From positions 1-8,125 of the forward strand of contig CALFNI010000518.1 of the NCBI GenBank assembly GCA_937902695.1: DNA of 8,125 nucleotides, in the 5' to 3' direction. Shown one piece after another: positions 1 to 7,485 of this stretch (its first letter is position 1; each line of letters opens with the position of its first letter). Source of the stretch: an uncultured Rhodanobacteraceae bacterium (GTDB lineage: Bacteria > Pseudomonadota > Gammaproteobacteria > Xanthomonadales > Rhodanobacteraceae). A model generated the notes under the pieces. It did no database searches. It worked only from the letters and a program-made list of their open reading frames with translations, and was not told where the DNA came from. A program made the translations under genes and the position numbers.

Positions 1-801
<801 letters not shown>

Positions 802-876
802 GGCGGGCGCCGGGCGGAAGCGTCGACCGGGGGAGAACGCCGTCCGGCGCGGAGTTCGGACACGGCGCCTCGCGCG

Positions 877-1434
877 TCAGCCGATTTCGGTCTTGAGGAA
901 TGCGCGCGCGAAGCGCCAGTCGCGATCGACGGTGCGACGCGTCACGCCGAGCGCCTCGGCGATCTGCTCCGGCGTGAGCCCGGCGAAATAGCGCAGCTCG
1001 ACCACGCGCGCGGCGCGCTCGTCGGCGTCTTCGAGCCGCTTCAGCGCCTCGTCGAGGGCGAGCGCCTGCTCGGCGCTGTCGATGGCGAGGCGATCGTCGG
1101 TGCCGGTCAGCGTGACGCGCATCCACTGGCCGCCGGCGCGAAGGCGCAGCCGGTCGCGCGCGCGATCGGCCAGGAGGTGGCGCATCGCGCGCGCGGCATA
1201 CGCGAAGAACTGGACGGGCTTGCCGAACACGAGCTCGCGCTGCGTCGAGACGCGCAGGTAAAGCTCGTGCACGAGCGCGGTCGTGTCGAGCGTCGATCCT
1301 GCGCGGTTGCGCGAAAGATGGCTGCCGGCCATCGCCTTCAGGCGCTCGTAGACGGCGCCGAACAGCGCATCGGCCGTCTGCGGCTGGCCCGTCGTCGTGT
1401 CGGTGCTGGCGGCATCCGCCGGCGTGTCGGTCAT
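877..1434 (-). CDS. ECF-family RNA polymerase sigma factor (TIGR02999/Sig70_ECF-like, kinase-associated)
   Basis: A 185-residue sigma-70-family factor with only regions 2 and 4, the normal size for an extracytoplasmic-function sigma. Region 2 spans about residues 20-95 (ALFGAVYERLKAMAG; TTALVHELYLRV; FFAYAARAMRHLLADRARDR). Region 4 spans about 126-183, with a helix-turn-helix in LTPEQIAEALGVTRRTVDRD (153-172). It would direct RNA polymerase to a dedicated promoter set. Region 2.2 reads DTTALVHE (50-57) rather than the acidic DAED-type motif of many ECF factors. No anti-sigma gene is visible on the 3' side; a Ser/Thr kinase gene follows after 75 bp. From what is known of kinase-linked ECF factors such as Vibrio EcfP/PknT, phosphorylation of a Thr here may supply the missing negative charge (inference). 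The start at 1434 is chosen because a GGGGGAG Shine-Dalgarno sits just upstream; an in-frame ATG about 50 bp further upstream lacks one. The family call is confident, the exact ECF group less so. Confidence 0.93.
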   Translation of the reverse strand: MTDTPADAASTDTTTGQPQTADALFGAVYERLKAMAGSHLSRNRAGSTLDTTALVHELYLRVSTQRELVFGKPVQFFAYAARAMRHLLADRARDRLRLRAGGQWMRVTLTGTDDRLAIDSAEQALALDEALKRLEDADERAARVVELRYFAGLTPEQIAEALGVTRRTVDRDWRFARAFLKTEIG

Positions 1435-1441
1435 GCGCTGA

Positions 1442-1462
1442 CTCCCCCAGGCGCACAGTGTA
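1442..1462 (-). promoter_or_regulatory. Ribosome binding site and weak -10-like element of the sigma factor gene
   Basis: On the minus strand GGGGGAG (1442-1448) lies about 7 bases before the ATG at 1434 and fixes that start. TACACT at 1457-1462 resembles a sigma-70 -10 box and would give a short leader, but no matching -35 is present at the usual spacing. The ribosome binding site is good; the promoter part is weak and could be a different sigma class, for example autoregulation. Confidence 0.4.
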
Positions 1463-1580
1463 CGCCACGCGGTTGGCGCGTTCATGACCGGCCTGGGTGA
1501 ATCCGGAACCGGTTTTTGAGGGGCCGCGGGGTTGCGCGCTCCGGCGCAGGTCTCCGGACCGGACGGCGGCTGCGCGCAGG

Positions 1581-1614
1581 CGATACGTCGCTGCCGATAC
1601 GGCGCTGCCGATAC
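1581..1614 (+). repeat. 14-bp tandem repeat, 2.4 copies, in the glnE promoter region
   Basis: Two adjacent 14-base units (1581-1594 and 1595-1608) read CGATACGTCGCTGC and CGATACGGCGCTGC, differing at one base. A third partial copy, CGATAC (1609-1614), runs into the -10-like TACAAT. The array ends 12 bases before the glnE start codon. It could be a regulator binding site with helically close half-sites, or a simple duplication; nothing in the sequence decides which. Confidence 0.8.
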
Positions 1615-1617
1615 AAT
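1612..1617 (+). promoter_or_regulatory. Candidate -10 box of glnE
   Basis: TACAAT differs from the sigma-70 -10 consensus at one position and stands out in very G+C-rich DNA. Transcription would begin about 6-7 bases later, near 1624, only 2-3 bases before the glnE ATG at 1627, which would make the mRNA leaderless or nearly so. In agreement, no Shine-Dalgarno is present before that ATG. No good -35 is visible (TCGCTG at 1588-1593 is poor). Confidence 0.4.
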
Positions 1618-1626
1618 CGCCGCCCC

Positions 1627-4491
1627 ATGCAGGCTCCAGCGAAGGCATCCCTGCCGCGCGCGCTCGCGGCGTTCCTCGACGAGCGTCTGGCGCGGCTCGA
1701 GTCCGCGTGCCGCGACGCGAGCGTGCCGTTCTACGACGACGCCGGCGTCGACGATCATCTCGAGCGCGTGCTGCTCGCGAGCGATTTCGCGTACGAGAGC
1801 TTCCTTGGCGATCCCTCGCTGCTCGGCCCCGATCTCCTGCGGCTCATGAGCGATCCGCGCCACGCCGATGCGCGCGCCGGCGTGTTCGCGGCCTCGCTCA
1901 CCGAGGCCGAGGTCATGGCCGAGCTCCGCCGCTTCCGCCAGCGCGAGGCGCTCCGGCTGATCTGGCGCGACCTCAACGATCTCGACACGGTCGAGACGAC
2001 GCTCGCCGGTGCCTCGGTGCTCGCCGAGACCTGCATCGAGGCCGCGCTCGCCGGCGCCGAGCGCAAGGTGGCGGCGCGGCACGGCGTCGTCCGCGACGCG
2101 CACGGCGACGTGCAGCGCATGGTCGTCTACGGGCTCGGCAAGCTCGGCGGCGGCGAGCTCAATTTCTCGTCCGACATCGATCTCGTGTTCGCCTATGCCG
2201 ACGGCGGCAGCAGCGACGGCGCGCGCGCGCTCGATGCCGACGCCTACTACGCGCGGATCGGCCAGGCATTCGTCGCGCTGCTCGCCGAGCGCAACGCCGA
2301 CGGCTACGTCTACCGCGTCGACCTGCGCCTGCGTCCGTTCGGCACGTCGGGTCGCACGGCGCTCTCGTTCGCGGCGATGGAGCAGTACTACCAGCGCGAA
2401 GGCCGCGACTGGGAACGCTACGCATGGATCAAGGCGCGCGCGGTCGGCGGCGATCGCAACGCGGGCGCGCGGCTGCTCGATACGCTGCGGCCGTTCGTGT
2501 TCCGCCGCTATCTCGACTATTCGGCGTTCGCCGGATTGCGCGAGATGAAGGCGCTGATCGACGCCGAGGTCGCGCGCAAGGATCTGGCGGACGACCTCAA
2601 ACTTGGCCCGGGCGGCATCCGCGAGATCGAGTTCATCGTGCAGCTCGTGCAGCTGATACGCGGCGGGCGCGAGCCGGCGCTGCGCGCGCGCGGCCTGCTG
2701 CCGGCGCTCGCCGTTTGCGAGCAGCTCGGCTACATCCCGTCGGGCCGCGCGGTGAAGTTGCGCGCGGCCTACCGGTTCCTGCGCCGGCTCGAGAACCGCG
2801 TGCAGATGTTCGGCGATGAGCAGACGCATTCGATTCCCGAAGACGCCCTCGTGCGCCAGCGCATCGCGCTCGCGCTCGGCTTCGAGGACTGGTCGTCGCT
2901 CGATGCCGAGCTCGCGCGCCATCGCGTGAATGTCAGCGAGGAGTTCGCCGCGCTGATGGCGAACGACGCGCGCGCGCAGCAGCAGCGCGACGAGACGGCG
3001 TGGACGCAGCTCTGGCGCCGCATCGCCGGCGGCGAGGTCGATCGCGCGGCGCTCGCCGAAGCGGGGTTCGTGCCGCCGGACGAGGTCGCGAGCGAGCTCG
3101 AATCGCTGCTAGGCTCGAGCGCGCTGCGCAACATGTCGGCGCGCTCCCGGGAGCGGCTCGATCGCGTGCTGCCCGCGCTGATGGCTTCGGCCGTCGCGAG
3201 CGCGCAGCCGGTGCGATGTTTCGTGCGCATGCTGCGGCTCGTGCAGACGGTTGCGCGGCGCAGCGTCTATCTCGTCCTGCTGGACGAGCAGCCGGCGGCG
3301 CTGAAGCGGCTTTCGCAGGTGCTGTCGTCGTCGACGTTCCTCGCCGAGCGCGTCATCGCCCATCCGCTGCTGCTCGACGATCTCTTCGACGACCGCATCG
3401 ACAGCGGGCCGCCCGATCGCGATGCGATGGCCTCAGAGCTGGCGCGCCGGCTGGCGACGCTCGAGGGCGATCCCGAGGCCGAGATCGAGCTGATCCAGGA
3501 GGCGCGCCAGTCCGCGCTGTTCCGCGTCGGGCTCGCGTTCCTCGGCCAGCGCATCGATGCCGTGACCGCCGCGCGCGCGCTCGCCGGCATCGCCGAAGTC
3601 GTGCTGGCATCGGTGCTGCACATTGCCGAGCGCGATCTCGTCGCCGCGCACGGCCGGCTGATGCCGGGTGCTTCGGAGTCGAGCGGTTTCGCCGTCGTCG
3701 CCTACGGCAGCTTCGGCGGCAGCGAGCTCGGCTTCGGCTCGGATCTCGATCTCGTGTTCCTCTACGACGGCGCGCTTTCGCAGCACGAATCGGACGGCGC
3801 ACGGCCGCTCGAGGGCGGGCGCTGGTACACGCGGCTCGCGCAGCGCGTCGTGCACCTGCTCGACATGCAGACGCGCGCCGGAAAGCTCTACGATGTCGAC
3901 GTGCGCCTGCGGCCCGACGGCGGCAAGGGGCTGCTGGTGCTGGGCATCGACGCCTACGAGGCGTACCTGCGCGAGCGCGCCTGGACCTGGGAATTGCAGG
4001 CGCTCGTGCGCGCACGGGCCGTGGCGGGCGACAGCGCGCTCGGCGGGCGCTTCACGCGCGTGCGGAATGCGCTCCTCTCCGCGCCGCGCGACGCGGCGGG
4101 CACGCGCGAGGAGATCGGTTCGATGCGCAAGCGCTGGCGCGCCGAGCGCGACCGCTCGGACGCGGCAGGGTTCGATCTCAAACAGGGCGAGGGCGGGCTC
4201 GTCGACATCGAGTTCATGCTGCAGGGCCTCGTGCTTCTGCACTCGGCCGCCCAGCCGGCGCTGCTCGCGAGCGGCAACACGGCGATGCTCATCGCGGCGG
4301 CCGCGCACGCCGGCATCATGACGGAGGATGATGCGCGCACGCTCGCCGGCGCGCATGCGGAGCTGCTCGCGCGAGCGATCGGCTGCACGCTCGACGGCCG
4401 CCCGCGCATCGTCGCGCGCGACGCGGACATCGAAGCCTGCGCCGCGCGCGTGCGCTCGATTGCGTGCAGGCTGGGATTGCTCGACGCCTGA
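1627..4491 (+). CDS. glnE: Bifunctional glutamine synthetase adenylyltransferase / adenylyl-removing enzyme GlnE
   Basis: A 954-residue cytoplasmic enzyme, close to the roughly 946 residues of E. coli GlnE, and complete. It adds AMP to a Tyr of glutamine synthetase (GlnA) to turn it off when nitrogen is plentiful and removes it by phosphorolysis when nitrogen is short, under control of PII protein and glutamine. Two nucleotidyltransferase domains are seen. The N-terminal adenylyl-removing domain has YGLGKLGGGELNFSSDIDL (168-186, Asp183 and Asp185). The C-terminal adenylylating domain has YGSFGGSELGFGSDLDL (693-709, Asp706 and Asp708). Each is followed by its helical GlnD/GlnE-type region, with GPGGIREIEF (327-336) and GGLVDIEF (ending at 863). 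The C-terminal copy reads GSFGG where the N-terminal one has GKLGG. The start at 1627 matches the expected length and start of the family; a further 37 upstream residues in the same frame are Arg-rich and overlap the promoter and repeat, so they were left out. The gene is divergent from the sigma/kinase pair, and a patatin gene follows after 27 bp. Confidence 0.97.
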   Translation: MQAPAKASLPRALAAFLDERLARLESACRDASVPFYDDAGVDDHLERVLLASDFAYESFLGDPSLLGPDLLRLMSDPRHADARAGVFAASLTEAEVMAELRRFRQREALRLIWRDLNDLDTVETTLAGASVLAETCIEAALAGAERKVAARHGVVRDAHGDVQRMVVYGLGKLGGGELNFSSDIDLVFAYADGGSSDGARALDADAYYARIGQAFVALLAERNADGYVYRVDLRLRPFGTSGRTALSFAAMEQYYQREGRDWERYAWIKARAVGGDRNAGARLLDTLRPFVFRRYLDYSAFAGLREMKALIDAEVARKDLADDLKLGPGGIREIEFIVQLVQLIRGGREPALRARGLLPALAVCEQLGYIPSGRAVKLRAAYRFLRRLENRVQMFGDEQTHSIPEDALVRQRIALALGFEDWSSLDAELARHRVNVSEEFAALMANDARAQQQRDETAWTQLWRRIAGGEVDRAALAEAGFVPPDEVASELESLLGSSALRNMSARSRERLDRVLPALMASAVASAQPVRCFVRMLRLVQTVARRSVYLVLLDEQPAALKRLSQVLSSSTFLAERVIAHPLLLDDLFDDRIDSGPPDRDAMASELARRLATLEGDPEAEIELIQEARQSALFRVGLAFLGQRIDAVTAARALAGIAEVVLASVLHIAERDLVAAHGRLMPGASESSGFAVVAYGSFGGSELGFGSDLDLVFLYDGALSQHESDGARPLEGGRWYTRLAQRVVHLLDMQTRAGKLYDVDVRLRPDGGKGLLVLGIDAYEAYLRERAWTWELQALVRARAVAGDSALGGRFTRVRNALLSAPRDAAGTREEIGSMRKRWRAERDRSDAAGFDLKQGEGGLVDIEFMLQGLVLLHSAAQPALLASGNTAMLIAAAAHAGIMTEDDARTLAGAHAELLARAIGCTLDGRPRIVARDADIEACAARVRSIACRLGLLDA

Positions 4492-4504
4492 GCGGTGTCG
4501 CGAC

Positions 4505-4512
4505 GGAAGGAG
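4505..4512 (+). promoter_or_regulatory. Ribosome binding site of the patatin gene
   Basis: GGAAGGAG lies 6 bases before the ATG at 4519. It decides the start against an in-frame GTG at 4495, which would place this Shine-Dalgarno inside the coding region and has none of its own. Confidence 0.75.
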
Positions 4513-4518
4513 CAGGTC

Positions 4519-6387
4519 ATGCCGGAAGACGAACGCGCGAGGCACGTCGATGCGGCGGCTGAGTGCGACATCATCCTCAAGGGCGGCATCACGAGCGGCA
4601 TCGTGTATCCGACGGCGATCGCGACGCTGGCGACGCACTATCGGCTGCGCAGCATCGGCGGCACGTCGGCGGGCGCGATCGCCGCCGCGGCGGCCGCGGC
4701 CGCCGAGTTCGGGCGCGCGTCGGGTGCGTTCGATCGGCTGACCATGCTGCCGTCGAAGCTCGGCGAGACCGATGCGCAGGGGCGCACGCGGCTATTCCGG
4801 CTGTTCGAGCCGCAGCCGTCGACCAGCGCCCTGTTCGACCTCGTCGTCGCGGGATTGATGCCGGATGCGCGGCATCGGTGGCGCGCAGCGCTGCGCTGGC
4901 TGATCGCGGCGATCGCGAACTTTCCGCTGGCGGCGATCGTCGTCGCGGCAGCGTGCTCAGCCGGCGCTGCGTTGCTGCTCGGCGGCAATCTCGGCGCGCT
5001 GCGCGTCGGCCTCGCGGTGTTGATCGCGATCGTCGCATTCGTGTCCGCGCTCGCGGCATGGATCGTCCTCGTCGCGGCGCGCCGCATCGGCGCCAACGGC
5101 TATGGGCTCTGCAGCGGCATGGGCAGCGACGCGGCGCTGACGCCGTGGCTCTACGGCACGTTGCAGTCGCTCGCCTCGCGCGCGCCGGGTGAGCCGCTGA
5201 CATTCGGCGATCTCTGGCGGAACCCCGATCCGGCCGACGCGAAGCCCGGCGATGCGCTCCGCGAGACGCACCTGCGACGCATCGATCTTCGCCTGATGAC
5301 CACGGCGCTGAGCCACGGGCGGCCGTACAGCTTTCCGCTCGAGATCAACGACTACCATTTCGATGCCGACGAATGGCGCGCGCTCTTTCCCGCCGTCGTC
5401 GTCGATCACCTGATCGCGCGCGCGGGCACGGCGCTCGTCGACGGCCCGCTCGCCGGCAAGTTCAAGCTGTGCGCCATGGAGGACCTGCCGATCATCGTGC
5501 CGGTGCGCATGAGCCTTGCGTTTCCGGTGTTGATGTCCGCGGTGCCGCTGCATCGCATCCGGCGCGATCCGGATCGCGATCATCCGGGCGGATGGCTGGA
5601 AGTGCCCGAGAAGGTCTGGTTCTCCGATGGGGGCATCTGCAGCAATTTTCCCGTGCACTTCTTCGATGCGACGCTGCCGAGCCGGCCGACGTTCGGCATC
5701 GACCTCACCGACGACCGCTTCGTGCGCGCCCATCCGCGCGATCCCGAGGATTTCGTCTGGATGCCGGCGCACAACGGCAGCGGCGCGACGACGGAAGTCG
5801 TCGACGTCGAGCGCGGCGACAGGCCGAGCGTCATCGGGTTCGTCAAGGCCATCGTGCGGACGATGCAGGACTGGAGCGACGCGACGCAGCTCGGCGCGCC
5901 GGGATTCCGCGACCGCGTCGTTCACGTGCGGCTGACGGCGGACGAGGGCGGCCTGAATCTCCGCATGAAACCCGAGCTGATCCAGCGCGTCGCGGCGCGC
6001 GGCGCAGAGGCGGCGCGTGTGCTGCTCGCGCACTACGCCCATCTCGATCCGCCGCCCGGCACCGCGACCGGCTGGCGCAATCATCGCTGGGTGCGCTATC
6101 GCGTCGCCATGCGGCTGATCGAGCAGAGCCTCGCCGGCCTTCGCGCCGCCGAGCGCGAGACCGCGGCGACACCGGCCGGCATCCTCGCGATGCACGATGC
6201 GCCGCCGAGCTATCGCTTTCGCACGGTCGCGCAGGAGCGCGCGGCGCACGATGCGTACGTCGAGCTGCTCGACCTCGCCGATCGCTACGCGGCGACGCGC
6301 GATGCGCTCGGGTTTGCGATCTTCGAGCACGATGCGGGCGACGGACCGCACCCGCGGCCGGAATTGCGGATTCGCCCGCGGCTTTAG
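4519..6387 (+). CDS. Patatin-like phospholipase with two internal membrane segments
   Basis: A 622-residue patatin-family lipid acyl hydrolase, which would cleave acyl esters of phospholipids with a Ser-Asp dyad. The oxyanion-hole stretch KGGITSGIVYP is at 21-31. The nucleophile elbow GTSAG is at 48-52 with Ser50. The catalytic Asp lies in DGG at 370-372, followed by CSNFPVHFFDA. Between them are two strongly hydrophobic stretches, about 127-155 and 161-187, ending in an Arg pair, so the enzyme is probably anchored in the inner membrane with the active site likely cytoplasmic (inference). The Ala-rich helix after the nucleophile (54-62) is typical of the family. The C-terminal part, about 375-622, is specific to large bacterial patatins, some annotated as RpoH-suppressor-like; its function is not known to me. 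There is no signal peptide. The gene follows glnE by 27 bp with its own good ribosome binding site, so the two are probably co-transcribed. The substrate cannot be read from the sequence. Confidence 0.9.
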   Translation: MPEDERARHVDAAAECDIILKGGITSGIVYPTAIATLATHYRLRSIGGTSAGAIAAAAAAAAEFGRASGAFDRLTMLPSKLGETDAQGRTRLFRLFEPQPSTSALFDLVVAGLMPDARHRWRAALRWLIAAIANFPLAAIVVAAACSAGAALLLGGNLGALRVGLAVLIAIVAFVSALAAWIVLVAARRIGANGYGLCSGMGSDAALTPWLYGTLQSLASRAPGEPLTFGDLWRNPDPADAKPGDALRETHLRRIDLRLMTTALSHGRPYSFPLEINDYHFDADEWRALFPAVVVDHLIARAGTALVDGPLAGKFKLCAMEDLPIIVPVRMSLAFPVLMSAVPLHRIRRDPDRDHPGGWLEVPEKVWFSDGGICSNFPVHFFDATLPSRPTFGIDLTDDRFVRAHPRDPEDFVWMPAHNGSGATTEVVDVERGDRPSVIGFVKAIVRTMQDWSDATQLGAPGFRDRVVHVRLTADEGGLNLRMKPELIQRVAARGAEAARVLLAHYAHLDPPPGTATGWRNHRWVRYRVAMRLIEQSLAGLRAAERETAATPAGILAMHDAPPSYRFRTVAQERAAHDAYVELLDLADRYAATRDALGFAIFEHDAGDGPHPRPELRIRPRL

Positions 6388-6450
6388 TGTCAGACGGGCG
6401 GCCCGCGGAACCCCATTTGAGATGAGCCGGCGCGGGCAGGCTTATCGGTG

Positions 6451-6494
6451 TCCGGATGTCGACGGGACCCCGTAATACATCGGAGTCGTTTTCT
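6451..6494 (+). terminator. Imperfect hairpin with T-rich tail, possible terminator after the patatin gene
   Basis: TCCG (6451-6454) and ATGT (6456-6459), separated by one bulged G, pair with ACATCGGA (6477-6484). Inside, ACGG (6462-6465) pairs with CCGT (6470-6473) around the loop GACC. A T-rich stretch GTCGTTTTCT follows at 6485-6494. The stem is 12 base pairs with an internal loop, and the T-run starts four bases after it, so this is a fair but not classical Rho-independent terminator. It lies 64 bases after the patatin stop and 33 before the next start; it could instead be a leader structure for the downstream gene. Confidence 0.4.
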
Positions 6495-6516
6495 ATGGCC
6501 ATGCCGAGCGCGATCA

Positions 6517-7485
6517 ATGAACACGAAAAGATATCGTTCCCGGATCGCGGATGCGCGGAAGGGAAAGGGTGGATCACTCGCAATAGCGTGTTGCATCGGC
6601 GTAGCGTCGCTCCTTGCGGCGCCCCCGTCTCACGCTGTCACGCCCGGCGAACGACAGGCATTGATCGACCTGTACACCGCCACCCAGGGCGACGGTTGGA
6701 TCAACAATACAGGCTGGCTCGGCGCGAGCGGGACCGAATGCAATTGGTACGGAGTCGTCTGCTTCAACGATCGAGTCGTGCAGCTCAGTCTCAATGGCGA
6801 CAATCTGACTGGCACACTTCCCGATCTCAGCGCCCTCACAGAGCTTCAGGGCCTCTGGCTCGTGGACAATCACCTATCCGGTTCACTGCCCGATCTCTCA
6901 AGCCAGACGAAGCTGCTGAATCTCATTGTCAGGGGCAATCTGCTATCTGGCCCGTTCCCATCGTGGAGCCCAAGCGCGCCCATCGCGGCGATCGACGCGG
7001 CGAACAATGCGTTCACGGGATCGATACCGTTCTTGAACGGGACGCCGACGCTGGCGAGCGTAAAGTTCGATGGCAACTGGTTTTCGGGACCGATCCCCGA
7101 TATATCGAATCTTTCGAAGCTGGTGAACTTCCAGGTCGACGGAAATCAGTTGACCGGCGCGGTCCCTGCGCTCACGGGGCACCCGTTTCTGAAGACATTT
7201 ACCGTCTCCGGCAACGCGCTCTCGGGCGTCCTGCCGCCGATGGGTGGTGCTGCTGCGCTCCAGGTGCTCGACGTCTCAAATAATCAATTGACGGGATCAC
7301 TTCCTGCTTCGTATCCGCCGGTACTTCAGAAATTCCTCGCATCCAACAATCAGCTCAGCGGTGCGATGCCTTCGCTTGGATCGAGTCAGCTTCAGGTTTT
7401 TCGCGTCGACGGAAACGCACAGCTGTCGGGGCAGGTTGGCAGCGCTCCGCCTAATACGTTGCTATCGGCGCAATCGGCGCTCTGA
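6517..7485 (+). CDS. Secreted plant-type leucine-rich repeat protein; probably the 5' part of an interrupted LRR-DUF11 gene
   Basis: The 322 residues before the stop begin with a long signal peptide: basic n-region (KRYRSRIADARKGK), hydrophobic LAIACCIGVASLLAA, and likely cleavage after SHA at 40, so the product is exported. The mature N-terminus (45-86) has the LRR-capping pattern of plant and some bacterial LRR proteins: ALIDLYTATQGDGW, then GW, then CNWYGVVC with Cys75 and Cys82. About ten repeats of 22-24 residues follow (87-312) with the plant-specific signature N.L.G..P, for example LQVLDVSNNQLTGSLP and SNLSKLVNFQVDGNQLTGAVP in part. Such domains usually bind proteins or glycans; no enzyme motif is present. 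The start at 6517 gives the best signal peptide, though its ribosome binding site is weak. G+C is lower and codon choice looser than in glnE. The frame after the TGA stays open and encodes DUF11 repeats, so this is probably not the natural C-terminus. Confidence 0.8.
   Translation: MNTKRYRSRIADARKGKGGSLAIACCIGVASLLAAPPSHAVTPGERQALIDLYTATQGDGWINNTGWLGASGTECNWYGVVCFNDRVVQLSLNGDNLTGTLPDLSALTELQGLWLVDNHLSGSLPDLSSQTKLLNLIVRGNLLSGPFPSWSPSAPIAAIDAANNAFTGSIPFLNGTPTLASVKFDGNWFSGPIPDISNLSKLVNFQVDGNQLTGAVPALTGHPFLKTFTVSGNALSGVLPPMGGAAALQVLDVSNNQLTGSLPASYPPVLQKFLASNNQLSGAMPSLGSSQLQVFRVDGNAQLSGQVGSAPPNTLLSAQSAL

Noticed and set aside
1516..1626. 37-residue N-terminal extension of GlnE
   Set aside because: Arg-rich, not family-like, and it would translate the tandem repeat and the -10-like box; the ATG at 1627 gives the normal family length.
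877..2922. Long minus-strand open frame (681 codons) covering the sigma factor and antisense to the glnE start
   Set aside because: Only its last 185 residues resemble a protein; the rest mirrors glnE codons and is explained by G+C-rich codon bias. The sigma gene starts at 1434 with a good ribosome binding site.
4957..6351. 464-codon minus-strand frame opposite the patatin gene
   Set aside because: Low-complexity Arg/Ala/Asp composition with no recognisable domain; it is the antisense shadow of a clearly coding frame. The same holds for 3433-4638 (minus) and 3000-4331 (plus).
6395..6405. Perfect 11-base palindrome CGGGCGGCCCG after the patatin stop as terminator
   Set aside because: With a one-base centre it cannot form a useful hairpin, and no T-run follows.
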